Shown here: one piece after another, positions 13,536 through 27,500 of the stretch
How the letters are laid out: each line of letters begins with the position of its first letter
How positions within the stretch are numbered: the stretch's first letter is position 1
Assembly (NCBI GenBank): GCA_000231825.2
Contig: JH720330.1
Location: 679,678 to 743,677 of the forward strand
Reading direction: 5' to 3'
Source: Tetrahymena elliotti 4EA
Lineage: Eukaryota; Ciliophora; Oligohymenophorea; Hymenostomatida; Tetrahymenidae
DNA: 64,000 nt
Notes under the pieces: generated by a model
The model's input: the letters and a program-made list of their open reading frames with translations, nothing else
Told to the model about the DNA's origin: nothing
Database searches by the model: none
Translations under genes and position numbers: made by a program

Positions 13536-15665
13536 ATGGATAGGGATGGACAGTCAAATTTTATAATGGTATCGAGGAATTTAAGATTCAAAGAAGGGCT
13601 CTAATATATGAGCAAGGGGGATTATCCAAATGCACAGCTAACTTTTAAAAATATTATTGCTGCTATTAAAAATGATTTAATGGCTAAATTTTAGTTAGCT
13701 CGATGTTACTAAATATAAAGAAGCGATTAATTAGCACTTTAAACCTATGAAGAGATATTTTTAAAGAATAAGAGAGATCCGCGTCCTGTATATTAATAGG
13801 CTTGCATCTATGAAATAAATAACGATCTCGATTAAGCTATAAAGTATTATGAGAAAGCTGCTAAAATTCTTGATAATAATTAAAGTGAATTCAAGAATGA
13901 TCCTAAAATAGGTATTATTTATTATACACTAGGTCTTAAATATGAGCAAATAAATGAAATATAGAAAGCTAAATAAACCTTTTAAACTTTTATTCAATTT
14001 TCGAGCATTTCAGATAAAACCAGACAAAGAGCTCTTTAGAAAATATCAGAGCTTGCTAGCAAGATTTTAGAGGGATCTTAATAGACTTAATAGTATAAGA
14101 ATAATATCAATGATTTAGTTAGGAAATAGCAATAACACCCATCTTATATCAAGCAGCAATAAAATATAAAACAACAGTAAGAAGAAGAAAGAAATTAGTA
14201 AGACTAACATATTCTCGAAGCCGTTAATTCTCAAAATAGCTTAAATAACAATAATTAGCAAAACAAAGATGAAAACGACAACAAAAATGAGTAAAGAAAG
14301 CCTGGTGATTCAAATCTAAGCTAGCCATCAACAACAGCAGGCAAATACTTATCAATATAAGTCCCCTCAGATGATAATTCCTTAAATTTTTAAAACAACA
14401 TATAATAACAACAATACAAATTTTTGAATCAACCCACCTATAATAATATAGTTTAACCTCATTAAAATAATATAAATACTACATCTGTTGACAATTACCC
14501 ATAAAACACTAACTATTAATAAAATTTTCCGCTTTAATAAACACAAAGTCCTTCTAAAATAAACTCTATAAATTACCAAATTAGTTCTCATTAATAACAA
14601 TAATAAAACAAAATGCATACTTATGCAATGAAGTAATAACCTTTTTAGCAAATCTAGCAAGTTTATCCTGCATCTGACATAAAATGGATTCAATCCTCTT
14701 AATCAAACTTTTCTGATTTAAATGTGGGGAATCCTAATGTAAATATCTCTAAAAAAGGCTAAGATGCTAGATAAAGTTATCAGTCAAGATAAAATCGTCT
14801 GACGTTTGATCCTACCTCTTCAGCTAAAGATATTTTTACTAATAATAACCGTGAATCCAAAATATTTGAATCCACCAAACATGAAAATAACAGTAATTTT
14901 TTACTTTTCAGAATATTATCATTATTTTCTAAATGAAAATTAACTACCTATCATGCTTTAGAAACCTAGTATTTGTTAATTCTTCTACCTATTCCATAAA
15001 AATTCTTGAGAGGAAATTTAAAAATTTTAATAAAGCTCTTTGATAAGATAGGGTTTAGTAATTTTTAGAAAGTAATTGATAATAAAATATAACTTTAAAA
15101 TTATAAAAGAAATTTGAAATGATTTTTAATTTATATAGATGTTAATATACTACTTCTTGAAGATGAAGATGAAGAAATCTTAAAAGAAGAAGAAATCCCT
15201 TAGGAAAAAGATAGTAAAAATGTTAAAAAGCAATAATGTAAAAAAAAACAGTTTTTTTTTAAATATTAATTCAAATTAATAAAAAAATAATTTAGATTTA
15301 TACCCAATTGAAGATTAAACTGAGGATTTGTCTGATGATGATATCCCCCTTGAGAGAGTCTTGACAATGTAAAATAAGTCAAGCTTTAACAACCCTAATC
15401 AAATAAAAAATATGTTCATGAAATCATTTATTGATGTTGCTTGTAAATTATTTTAAATTAATATTTCATCTTTTATCATTTTCCAATCTTTTTACCCTAA
15501 GATTATATGCTTGCTTATATTGGCAAATTTACTTAATTTTTTTCATTTCATATAGAAAGATCTAGTTCTAAAAGTAGAATCAATGGATAGTCTCATTTAT
15601 CTAATTCTCGCTTTTCTCTAATGCAGGATTAGAGTAGCTAGATTAAAAAGAATAACTTCTCATGA
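13536..15665 (+). CDS. TPR-repeat protein with Gln-rich tail
   Basis: Four exons, 13536-14892, 15139-15237, 15296-15442 and 15556-15665, keep phase throughout and give 570 residues. Residues ~18-165 form about three tetratricopeptide repeats in tandem; segments such as GLQYMSKGDYPNAQLTF, AKFQLARCYQIQRSDQLA and QACIYEINNDLDQAIKYY show the small/aromatic spacing of paired TPR helices. TPRs bind partner peptides, so an adaptor role is inferred. The rest is Gln/Asn/Ser-rich and probably disordered, with an acidic patch at the exon 1-2 boundary. A second ATG at 13566 is in frame; the upstream one is used because it extends the frame without a stop. The 246-bp first intron (donor at 14893) is the least certain junction, while the other three fit phase exactly. 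Specific partners are unknown. Confidence 0.78.
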
Positions 15666-17003
15666 AAAAAAATGTATTTTAAAAGAGCAAGAAAATCACT
15701 AAAAAATTTAAAACAACTAAAAGCTAATTCTAATGAATTTATAGCTTACATAATTAATAAATAATAAACAAATAAACAAAATTAATAAATAAGAAAGATA
15801 AAAAGAATAAATATCCTAAATAAAACATAAAGGACTTACAAATAAATATCTCAAATAATTTATAACAATTTTAATTTAAATTATATAATTCATTTTTAAA
15901 ATTTTCTAATCTTGTAATTATAGACTGACTGTTTAGTTCTCAATTATTTAATTTAATTTATATCTTTTAATAGTCCTATTCAATTGATTACACGTTCTAA
16001 ATTATTATTTTTTTGTTCCATCTAAAAATAAAAAATTATGACTTTTTCCTTATTTCAAAATTTGGCAATTTTTTAATTTTTATGGATTCTAAATCTTAAA
16101 TTATTTTTAATTATCAACAACATAATCTTTGTATAAATCTATTTGTATATCTAAAACAAAAAAAAATTTTTATATTTGAAAATAAATTAATTTTTACTTA
16201 GTGTTAACCTCAATTTCTATTTTTCTAATGATCAAATTTTCCAATAGGATAAAGAGTTTACTATTCTTCTTAATCTTCAATATTAAAAAAAATGTGGTAA
16301 ATACTTTTAAATGATTGAAAAAGAAATAAGAAAGTATATAAAATTGAGATCTCATATAAATATTGGTTACTAAAAATCAAAAAATTGCTTTTTTTAGTAT
16401 TTTGATCAAAAATATCATAAATGGAATGAATTTCAAATCACATTTAATTTTTAAAAAAATATAATAATAAATAGTAACTTACCTATTTAAGTAGCTTAAT
16501 TCATATTTGATAATCTTTTGGGTTTGTTTTGAAAGCTGATTAGACTTTGAAATAATACATTTACATATTTACGTAGAGGCAGTAGTATCTATTTATAATC
16601 CGTCAAGGTGTTATGCCAATAAATAGCAAGAGAGTCACTTAATTTTAACGAGATATCATATTATGATTAAATGAGTCATCAATTAAAAACTAAAGAGGGT
16701 TTGAATGCATCGAAGATTGTAATTACAATTAAATAAAAGTTAGATTAATTAAATTATTTAAGATAAATAGAAAAATAAATAAATAATAAAATATAAGGAT
16801 TTCATAAAATCAAAAATGAAAGAAAATTAAATAATTATTAAGTTTAACTTTTACTTTTTGATAATTAATTTAATTTCTGGTATGTACTTAGTTATTTTTA
16901 GAAACAAAAGAAAAAATAATTAATTAAATTGCAAAAACAATTAAAAAAATTAAAAGTATTTATCATTTTTAAAAAAGATAATTTAAATCATATTTTAGAC
17001 ATT
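15666..17003. other. Spacer with a less AT-rich island near 16.57-16.72 kb
   Basis: This 1.3-kb stretch runs from the TPR gene to the malate dehydrogenase start. Most is featureless AT-rich DNA. Around 16571-16720 the composition is clearly less AT-rich and open reading is poor, so a non-coding RNA there is conceivable. Confidence 0.5.
16571..16720 (+). ncRNA. Possible non-coding RNA island
   Basis: A roughly 150-bp patch with more G and C than its surroundings. It holds GGCAGTAGTATCT followed by AATCCGTCAAGGTGTTATGCC, with GGCA near the start and TGCC about 35 bases later able to pair. The string GTAGTATCT also occurs in U2 snRNA, but the rest of U2 is not seen. No class can be assigned, and strand is a guess. 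Confidence 0.15.
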
Positions 17004-18377
17004 ATGGATAACAAAGCAGTAATTAACGTTTGCATTACAGGCGCTGCTGGTAATATTGCATATGCATTATATTCTATTTTGTGCACCGGCCAAATATTTG
17101 GACCCAATCAAAAGATCAACTTGAAGCTTTTAGATATTGAATCACAAGCTAAAGGTCTTTAGGGAGTTGCTTTAGAATTAGAAGATTGTGCTTATGGCTT
17201 AGTCAATTCGATAGAGTATGGTTTCGATCCAGAAGTTCTTTTCAAGGATATGGATGTAGGTATTTTCCTTGGTGGGTAATCAAGAAGACCTGGTATGGAA
17301 AGAGTTGATTTACTTCAAGTCAATAACAGAATTTTCAAAATATAGGGTAAAGCACTAAATAAAGTAGCTAAGCCAAGCACTAAGATTCTAGTTATAGCAA
17401 ATCCAGTAAGCAAAAAAATATATTTTTATTATTAACATATATAATTTACTGCTTAAATATACTTGTTTGCTGGAGAAAGTGTTTAGTTTATTTAAGTATC
17501 AATCTGAAAAAGCAGAGATTAAGTTTCAATAGATTTGTTAGTGGGCTCATTCATTAGCAATTTATTTTAACTTTTTTAAAGAAATTTCAATAATCTACTA
17601 CAAATCAGTTTGAATACTAACTAAACTATATTTGTTCTATACATTTTAGATATAAGATAAGTGTATTGAAAATATCTTTTTTATAAATAGGTGAACACAA
17701 ATTGTTTAACTTTGATTTAAAATTGTCCTAACATTCCTAAAGAAAATTTCACTTGCTTAACTAGACTTGATCATAATAGAGCCATAGCATAGTTAGCAAT
17801 AAAAGCAAAGGTTCCTGTTACTGAAGTTAAAAATGTTATTCTTTGGGGTAATTATAACTAATAATTATAAATTTTGTTTTGTTAGAGTATATTTTTGATA
17901 ATATTTTATCTCTTATTAATAGGTAATCATAGCTTAACAATGTATCCTGACCATAACCATGCCACTATTGAAGATTAACCTGCTGTAGATATAGTAGAAG
18001 ATGAATGGATTCAGAATACTTTCATTCCTAAAGTTTAAAAAAGAGGAGGAGAAGTTCTAAATTTGAGATAAAATTCCTCAGTTATGAGTGCTGCTATTGC
18101 TATCCGTGATCACTTGGTTAATTGGATTTATGGTACTCCTGAAGGACAATATGTTTCAATGGGTGTTTACACTGATGGAAGTTTCTATGATCTTCCTGCT
18201 GATTTTGTCTTTTCAGTACCTGTTAAATGCAAAGACTTTAAATATGAAGTTGTTAAAGATTTGTCAGTAAGTTAATTCTCTAGATAAAAAATCAATATTA
18301 GCTTGAGAGAATTACAAGAAGAGAAGGAAGAAGCTAATTGCTATGATGATGATAACGAAGATGAGTCTGAAGAGTGA
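17004..18377 (+). CDS. Malate dehydrogenase, cytosolic type
   Basis: Three exons, 17004-17405, 17691-17847 and 17923-18377, encode 337 residues, close to the ~334 of cytosolic NAD-dependent malate dehydrogenases. The enzyme interconverts malate and oxaloacetate. Signatures are the Rossmann glycine loop CITGAAGNIAYAL at the N-terminus, LLDIESQAKGLQGVALELED, the mobile-loop arginines in SRRPGMER (94/95 and 100), IANPVNTN across the first splice junction, TRLDHNRA with Asp161, and WGNHSLTMYPD with catalytic His189 across the second. Both introns sit inside conserved motifs, which fixes the junctions. An in-frame ATG at 16929 would add 25 residues not found in the family, so 17004 is preferred. 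The C-terminus is unusual: it ends in an acidic run of Glu/Asp after the last helix. No peroxisomal or mitochondrial targeting signal is evident. Confidence 0.95.
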
Positions 18378-19512
18378 AATAAGTGATTGAAGTTATCCAT
18401 AAGCAGAAAGTCGGTAAATTATTTCATCAACCTCGAAGCTAAATAATATTTAGTAAAGAGGTAGAAATAATATTATCTGATCTCTTCTTGCTTTCTAATC
18501 TGACAATTCTTTATACCACAAACTCACTTTATTCATCATATTTCCTTTATATTTTACTTGGTCAAATAGCTAATACTTATAAATATCTAATTAAAATTTT
18601 AAATACATTGAAGCAAATTTAAAAAACAAATAAAAACACAAAACTTTAATAATTCATTGTTAAATATATCAATTAGTTGCTAAATTACTTACTGTCTAAT
18701 TCACAGACTACTAATCATAAACATGAATCTTTGAAAGCAAATAAGTAATTATGCCTATTCATGGATAAAAAATACTATTTATAGCTTTCTCACTAAACAT
18801 TTAATTAAAGATAATCTTTTAACACTTCTTAGGTTTAAAATAAACAAAATTTATCTATTTTGAAAATTTTTAAATTTAGTTATAGCTTAATAAAAGGATT
18901 CTAAACACTAAAAATAATGTTAGCAATGAATCAATCAGTCATCATAGTAATTAACTTTAATAAATAAATAAGCAAATTTAGAATTCTCAATATTTTTCAA
19001 AAAGCTTAATTAAATTAATGCAAATAGATAATAAAAAGCGAGTGAATTAAATTCAATAAAAATCTTCAAAGATATTTTATATTTCTACTCACCAAAAAAG
19101 GTTAAAAGCTGTTCTATTTTTTAGTGCTGCTATATTAGACAAAGTAAAGTAAAATACCATATAATATTATTAATAAATATAATAAATGTTTTAATTTTTG
19201 TTAATGTGCTATATATTTCATCATAATAAAACTCTGTGAATTTAATATTCTTTTTTACTTTTGTAATTCATTTTTTTTAAATACTTTGAATGTGTTTTGA
19301 TTTTTGGTTAATTTATCTTGATTTAATTATCCTTTTGACTTTTGAGAAATATTTAAAATTAAAACATTATTTTTTTCAAAAAATATTTTCATAATTGTTA
19401 AAAACTAGTTAAGTTATTTAGAGTAAATAAAAATTAAGGTGTTTATTTAGGAAATAGATTTAATTTGATTAAATTAATTAATTCTTTGCATAAGATATTA
19501 TTCATTTTAGAT
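18378..19512. other. AT-rich spacer, nothing seen
   Basis: This region lies between two plus-strand genes. It must hold the 3' end of the dehydrogenase transcript and the promoter of the phosphodiesterase gene, but no specific element or ORF is supported. Confidence 0.55.
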
Positions 19513-20688
19513 ATGTTTTTAACTACAGCAGCTTCTCTCTTCTTTGGAGTATCATACTTTTTTTAGAAAAACCCTCATTACTTATGGAAGCCTTATGCTC
19601 ATCAAAGTAAATTGATGTAGGAGGCTATTAAATAAAGAGGAGCTAAGATTTTGCACATTTCTCACAGAGGAGGATCCTTTGAGAATTTTGAAAATACTGA
19701 AAGAGCATTTGAAAATGCGGTATTAATTTTTATTTCTAAAAATTGCTTCAAATTAATATGTACAATTTAAAGGTATAAAATTGTGATACTGATGTGATAG
19801 AAACAGATGTAGTTCTCACAAAAGATAATTAAGTTGTTTGTTTCCATGATACAAACATGTAAAGATTATGTGGAATTGACTAAGATGTTCAACAAGTCAA
19901 CTTTGCTGATCTAAAATATTAAAATTAGATTGCATTAGACTTTACAGTTAATGAATATTTTAAAGTAAAAGATGGTTAAAGAGTCAAGCCTATGCTTTTA
20001 TAAGTAATTTCATAAATAAATTTTATAAGTTAACATATTTAAAAATAAAAGGATTTATTTGAAAAATATCCTCAAACTCACATAAATCTAGAACTCAAAA
20101 CAAAAGATCCTAAAATAATATCTATTGTAGATAACCTTATCAAAAAGTATAATCGTTAAAATATTACAGTAAAGATTTACTTATTTAATCAACAAATCAC
20201 AAATTAATTTATCAAATTTATCAAAAAAGTAATGGGGCAGTTTTAGTAATGAGTTCTCAAAAGAAATATAGAAATTTGATAGTGAAACTACTAGATTTCT
20301 TTCTGTCACTGAGTTTTTTGGTTTCATGATTTCTCATGTTTTTGGAATCCTCCCATTTCTTAAAATCTAAGGCTAGATTTTCTAAATTCCTTTCTACACA
20401 ACTGAATATCACTAATAAACTCTTTACGATTGTAAGGGTTAATTTTTACCTAGATTAATTACTCAAGTAAGATTCTCTATCTTACAGAATTTCCTAATCT
20501 TTTTACCAGGTTTAAATGAGCATTTGAACAAAAGAGGAATCTTAGTTTTTTACTGGGTTTTAAACAAAGAGCAAGATTTTATTAGATGTGCTAAAACTAA
20601 CCCAAATGGTATAATTTCTGACAAGCCTACCCATCTCAAAGAATATTTAAAAATAACCAATAAATTTTTTGATAAAAAAAGCATATGA
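19513..20688 (+). CDS. Glycerophosphodiester phosphodiesterase
   Basis: Four exons, 19513-19719, 19773-20003, 20052-20168 and 20230-20688, encode 337 residues. It is a GDPD-family TIM-barrel hydrolase that cleaves glycerophosphodiesters to glycerol 3-phosphate and an alcohol. Family landmarks appear in order: HRGG at 51-54, followed by a shifted ENT at 60-62; IETDVVLT with metal ligands Glu79 and Asp81; CFHD with His94; INLELK with Glu160; the WGSFSNEF strand right after the third intron; YWVLN; and GIISDKP near the C-terminus. A hydrophobic stretch at residues ~2-18 looks like a signal anchor, so membrane association like the GDE1/GDPD1 type is inferred. A GTAAG..CCAG at 20467-20509 was not taken as an intron because the frame runs through it and removing 43 bp would break the frame. 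Confidence 0.9.
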
Positions 20689-21557
20689 GTCTATAAATCC
20701 TTTAAAAGTTAGTTTAAATTATTTAAGGTGTTTTCAATTAATTTATATTAAATCCATGAAATTTTGCAATTATTTGGAAAAAATCCTCAAAAAATAATTA
20801 ATAATTAGTTTTATTTTCATCCATGTTTACTTTAAATTCTTATTTTTTATCATTACCTCTAATCAACTATTTGTATTTTTTCAAAATTTTCTAATTCAGA
20901 CTTAAGCAGTGAATTAAAAGCAAGCAATAGATCAATCATAATTCATGAGAATACAGTAATTGAACTATTTTTTTTATTTTTGATAACAATATGAAATGAA
21001 AATTTTAAACTTTAAATAGAAATAAATAAATGAATTTAAAGTAAAATTAAACAATTAAATGAATAATAAATTTTTATCTTAAACTAGTTCATAAGATATT
21101 TTGATAAGAAATTGTTACTTAAATTGATATTAAATTAATAAAAATTTGATGGATTTTATCATTCATTAAAATATCATGTAGAATCAATAAAAATTCAAAT
21201 AATTAATTAAATTCCAGAATATTTTACAAATAAAACTTGAATTTTGGGGTTTTAGAAAAAGTAGAATTTGTTCAATGAATTTGTTTATTTACTTCTTGTT
21301 TGAATTTTTTTTCTTCATATATGTATGTTTTTCTTTCTGATTTTGAACAGAATACTTGTTTATTTTAAATGGGATACTCTTCACTTCATTTTTATATTTG
21401 TAGACGATTTTACTAAAAATATTAAGTTATTTCTACATAACACAAGTTAATTTTTATTAAAAATTTAGTATAGTTTTTTTTTGAATTAAAGGGAATTAAG
21501 TAGAAGATAAAAAGTAGAGAAGTTTGAAAGAAAACAAAGAAAGAAGAAAAAGTGGAA
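20689..21557. other. AT-rich spacer, nothing seen
   Basis: Spacer of 0.87 kb between two plus-strand genes. I see no RNA gene, repeat or ORF worth reporting. Confidence 0.55.
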
Positions 21558-24500
21558 ATGATTTTCAAGAAATAGTAAGAAAAGTTTAAGCAAAAGCTCC
21601 AAGATTAAATGAGTTAATATATTATAAGTTTTGATAGGGGTTTAATTGTATCTTTTGTATTCCTTTTAATCCAGCAGCTTTAAATGATCTATTTATCATT
21701 TTATAATATTTAAATTTTAATAAATAGTGATGGTTCTTTTACTGATCATATTATAACATCACTAAAAAATATAACAAGCTACTTTATGTTAAAACCCCTT
21801 TTAGATCAATTTGTAATTGGTGCATCTCAGTTTGTTGGATTGTTTGGTTCAATAATTCATTACTGTTTTTATTCAGTAATATTAACAAAATTATTTATAA
21901 ATCTGCCAAAAGACATTGATAATAATATAGCTTATATCATGTCATTTACTATGAAATGCTATATTTATGTGTTGTTTGCTCCTATTTTCACTTCCCTTGT
22001 AGATTACTCTTCTTTCACAGTAGCAAATGTCCCTCAGCTATTTATTTCTATCTTTATGGGAATTATAATTATCTTGCATGATTTTAACTTCTCCTTTTCT
22101 CCAACAGACTTCTTATCAAAGAAAGTTAATTCAATAGGCTTTATATAATTCTTTGGGAACTGCTTTATAATGGCTTTTTATCAAAGTGAATAATCATAAC
22201 CATTTATTTTTAGCTTTTAAATACTGCTTAGTGCTATTATTGCTAATCATGTGCTTAATGGGATTATATTTTTCGATCATAGAGTAGAACAATTCAACTT
22301 TATATTGATGTAAAACATAATATTCTTTTTTCTAAACATTTTTACATTTGAATTTGCTTACAAAATTGACTAGTTTTAAATACTTACTTAACATTTGAAA
22401 TGAGGTCTTAAAAGTAATCAAAAAATGAATAAAAATATTTTAATTTTTCATAAAAAATAAATGAATTCAATGTTCAACAAAAAGTTTTAGTTTTGATAAT
22501 TAATTAGAAAATATTTATTTAACAGTAATCTCTATTTATTTAACAAGTTCAGCTTGTAAAGATAAAAATATTCATTAATCTAAATATAAAAGAAAATTTA
22601 GAGTGCTTAAGTATTCCTTTTTTATATATAAAAAAATATTTTATAATAAGAAAATGTTGAAAATAATTTAACATTTTATTTTATTTAAAGATTAGTTAAC
22701 ATAACCCTTAACTTTTGCTTGCTATTTATGAAGGCCTTGGGTTAGCCTAATATTGCTATTCCTTTTTTGATCTTAAGCTCATTTATATTTTCAGTGAGAT
22801 TAGGAAAGGAATTTTATGAAAGGAAATTATAAAAAATACTGAATATGTAGATAGAAAAGATTTAAACTCCTTCTGAATTAGAGTAGTATGTAAGAGCTAA
22901 TTTGATGAAGAAGGAAGATTTAAATTTGGAAAAATTTTATTCTTCTGATTTAGGAGTAATATTTGAAGGTCTTAAAGTTCAACATAAATGTAGTTGTAAA
23001 AAGAAATAGTGCTTTTGTAAAAGGTATGAGAACATGGAAAAGAACAAGAAGTAGGATTGCAAAGAGAAGAAAAGATTTCTTATTAAATTTATAGATAAAT
23101 TATTTGAGAAGCATTTAAAGTTAAGGAAGAAAGACAAAAATTTTGATAAAAATTTTCTTATAATTTATTGTTCTTTTATAATTGAAATTCTCAGATGCCC
23201 AGTTAAGTCATATGTCTATTTACTGCTGCTTGAATAAGACAGAGATACTTAATCTCTTGAATAAAGAGTGCTAAGCTATTTGCTGTAAAGAAAGGCACAA
23301 GTTTAGTTTGAGCAATATTTAAAATTGGAAGAGTATAATCACTTTGAATAATCACTTGTATTTTGTGAATAAATGGACAATTTTAAAGATCGATTCAAGC
23401 AATTTATCATAAAATAAAGATAAATTTACATTTAAATTGCTTAAGAACATATAGAGTTAAATGAATTTTACAAGCTGTGCTAGTAGCAAATTAGTGAAAG
23501 AAATCAAATAGAAATGGATATTTAGACACTTTTTTATATCAATAGAAAGAGCCAAAAACTACAGCAATATGCTTTTATTTTTGCAAACATTTATGACCTA
23601 AAGCGATAAAAATTCAAAAAAAATTTATCAAAAATATACAAAAAAATAACTTTATAAATGATTAAAGTTGTCTCCAAGTCCTATGAAATATTCCATAAAT
23701 AGACAGGAGTAATATTTGTTTCACTCTTGAATCCAATAGGAAAAATAAAAAGGGCATCTAAAAACTTATAAAAAATATTTGGGTATTGATTTTATTCCTT
23801 TTTAATATTTTACTTTGAATCACTTTAAACATGGAAGAAGATCAGTTTTTAAAAGATCCTATCAACTAACTAAATAAGCAAACAAATAATCAAATTGATC
23901 TTCTATTTCTCTTTTGATAAAATATCTAAGTGAATTAAAGAGTTGATATAATTTTAAGTGGAAAATATTTCAATAATTAAATATAATTATCATTTATTGT
24001 CTTATTTTTATTTATTCTAAGATTTATAATTTATTTATTTTTCAATAACTTAGATACAATTTCAAAGAGCTCTATGATTAATCTGTCAATATTTTAATGC
24101 CTGCTGCAATTGGAAAGAATCATGATAAAATTTTACAATTCTATGTCTCTAAAGGAGTTGAACATCCTACAGAAATTAAAGATATGAACAAATTTCTTTT
24201 GGGTAAAAGAAAGAATCAATGTCTAGTTCCTCTGAATGCCTTTTTTTAGCTTTCTCTTTTAGGAACAGATGATTTTGGATTAAATGTTCTATTTTAAGTA
24301 AAATCAAGCAATAGCGAATTCATTTATTTTGATAGAATACATATTAACTCTTATGGAAATAATCACAATTCTTAAGAGCAAATATTAGTTAGCTTTACTA
24401 ATTTAGATAATGAACCACCTTGCCTCTTTAACGACAACTACCAAAATCCCAGTGCTTAAAATCCAGATTTAATCAAATAAGCCCAAGAGGCAAGTAACTA

Positions 24501-27500
24501 GAAAATGTTGAATAGTGTTCAAAAAAAAGCAGCATAATCTTAGGAAAAAAGTGTTTAAGAAATTGAAGAATAAAATTCATCCATTTTCAAATCTCTTGGT
24601 TATTGCATTTCAAATATTACACCTTCTGCCTACTGTGAGTTATTTTTCAAATATGGAGTTGATTTCGGTATTTCTTTAAATATGAAAATTTAATTTACTT
24701 TGTTTAACAAGATAGTAAGTAACTTTTTGTTCAGCTTACAAAATAATTTAACAAACATTTAAAATATTTAAAAAATTTTTAATTGAAAATTTATTTGAAT
24801 AAAATTTAATAAATAGAAAAAGTTAGATAAATGAATTTTCGTAAATTGATTCCTCTTACATTTTTAGATTTAGAAATAGGAAGGTAGTATAAAACGATAT
24901 TTATTTTACCAAAAAGTGAGGCATTACATAAATTTTATTAGGTAAAAAACGATGTTTACATTGTTAAGAGTAAATAGATTGTATCTTTGTTTAAGCTATT
25001 AGATGATTCTATAGAAAGTGATTATGAAGTATTTGATATTTCATTTAAAATGATGAAGCAAGTAGCCATTAATGCTTCAGAGTTTTTTTACATGGAGTTA
25101 TGTGAGTATTAGAAAGTAGATAAAGCATTTGATTCATTCAATTTAATTAATGAAGTAAAGTAAATTATATGCAATGTCACTAAGATAAAGCTGCCTAAAA
25201 GTTAAAAATACAAAATTTATAACAAAACTAAGTTAAAAGTTTCAAATATGCTTGAAAAAATGAAAGAAAAAAATAGTAAAAGTATAAACAAATTAAGTGA
25301 TCCTTACCAAACTTAATTTGTTTAAAATAATGCAGTTTATTCCGATTCTGCTTCAAGTGAAGAGGATACTGAATATGAATTAAATATGATTAATTAAGAT
25401 TAAAATTATGAAAAATAAAATGAGACAGATATCTTAAAAAACTTATTAGGAGAAAACTATAATCCAAACAATTAAACGACGGATATTAGTGAATTAACAG
25501 AAACCCCTCAAATAACTCAAAATATTAATTAGTTGAACCTTTCACCAATTAAATTATAAAGCTAATTCGATTAAGATTCTATTGAAGAGTCTAGATTAGA
25601 TGAAATTTTTGAATAAAAATAAGAAAAACCAAATGAAATTAAAAAAACTGATAGCTTATTAAAAAGCACAAGTTCTAAATATAAACAAGAGTCTAACGTC
25701 TAAGTATCAATGCATAATAAATAAGATTACTCTATGTAAATGAGTAATTTTAAATCTAATCCTGAGTAATTAAAAGATTTTTACAAACAAAGTACATTCT
25801 AAAAATAAATTGTCAAAAATCACAAACAACTTATCAAAAGGAAATCAATCCAATAGAAATTTTTCAAAAGTAATCCTTTCAGTCAAAAATTAATTAAATT
25901 AAATATTTACTTCAAAATATCATAAATTATCATTTCATTTTATGGTTTTTTAAATTTAAAAATTTTTCTATAAATTTTTTAATTGAATAAATAATTTTTC
26001 CTCAAAAAATTTTTGAAAAGAAAGAGGATTTAAAGTATATCTAAAAATAATATTTCAAAATATTTTGATTAGGTCAACCTTCAAATCTCATGAATTTTGC
26101 TTCAATCATGAAAGAAAAGACATAAGAACTGCATCAAATGAATTTCACAAAAAATTTAAGTTAATCTAGAAATTCATAGAAACTGGCTAGTTTAAGATAA
26201 AATATTTAGTAGAATAAAAACACTGGTCAAGAGTCATCAGCTCTTTCTGACAATAGCTAAGATAAAAAAGGAGACTAAAATCATGAAGATGTTGATTATA
26301 GTGATGAATCAGATTTAAATTAAGAAAATAATAATAAAAGTTATACAAAAAAAGCTCGCTAGCTATTTTTGAATTTAGATTAAAGTTAGGACAACTTAAA
26401 TATTTCCGTTGATATTTCTGAAATGCTGAATGACTATGTTGTGAGTTAAATTAATGATAAAGCTTCCGCTTCTTCATTTAGAAATGAATTCAATGCCCTC
26501 AAGAGAAAGATAATAAACTATATATTTGACCTATCCAAGCATGCTTTGATTTATAGCATCCTCATTTTCGGTTTTGTTTCTTATCTATTCTTTTTAACTA
26601 TGACAATTGTAACCTATGTTATAGTAAATTAAAGCTTCATCAGTCAAGTAGACAGTATCGATTAATTAAGTAACATTTACTTATTTATTCCATAATCATT
26701 TCAAAGATGTTATTTCTAATAATTGATCAAAATAAAAATAAAATTACCCCATAAAATGAAAGAAAATCTTTCAAAAATAAAAATTCAGGAAAATTATTTT
26801 ATTTTTGTGATTTTTATTCTAAATTCTTTATTTTTCATTTAATTTTTTGATACAATTAATTCCTGATAAAAAATAATAGGGTTTTGGAATTATCTTATTA
26901 GAATTAAGTAATTTGTTAAAATAATTAAATTTCAAAAAAATATCTTGAATTATTTCTTTTAGTTATTAATAAATGCATAAAAAGCAAGCAAAAAATATTA
27001 AAAATTCCAACAGTGGAAAAGAACAAAAGAAAGAATGAATTATTAATATTAAATTTTGTTAAAAGAAAATATTTTTTTAATATAAAAAATTATTAAAAAT
27101 TAGGTTATTCTTCATAGTTGGTTGAAAGTCACCTATAAATAACTATGATTGGTTAGCTGCTAACTAATTATGAATTAGGATTCTCTAAATATAGTTTGAA
27201 TTAAACAAGGATAGACTAATTAAAGAATATATAACTAGATCATTATGAATATTATGAGTCGACTATTTCTGAAATTGTTTAAAGTGATTATAAAAGTCCA
27301 AGGATTAAAAATGTTTTTCAAAATAATACAGATTACTATCATTATAATTAAGAATTAACACCACAAAAAATTTCAAATTCTCTTTTATATGCCATTATCT
27401 TTAATCTTGAAAATTTCTATTATTATTTTAGATAAAGTGGTATTGTCAAGGAATTAAATGAATTAGAAATATTATCTAACATTCAGCATTTCTACGATTA

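Noticed and set aside
14382..14693. Minus-strand open frame of 103 residues
   Set aside because: It is antisense to the Gln/Asn-rich part of the TPR gene; the Leu/Ile runs mirror TAA and AAT codons.
20467..20509. GTAAG..CCAG possible intron in the phosphodiesterase gene
   Set aside because: The frame reads through without a stop, and removing 43 bp would destroy the conserved YWVLN and GIISDKP frame.
22310..22402. Continuation of PAS-protein exon 1 to a TGA at 22400, making it a short separate gene
   Set aside because: A good GTAAAAC donor at 22310 links in phase to the next exon, which continues the membrane bundle.
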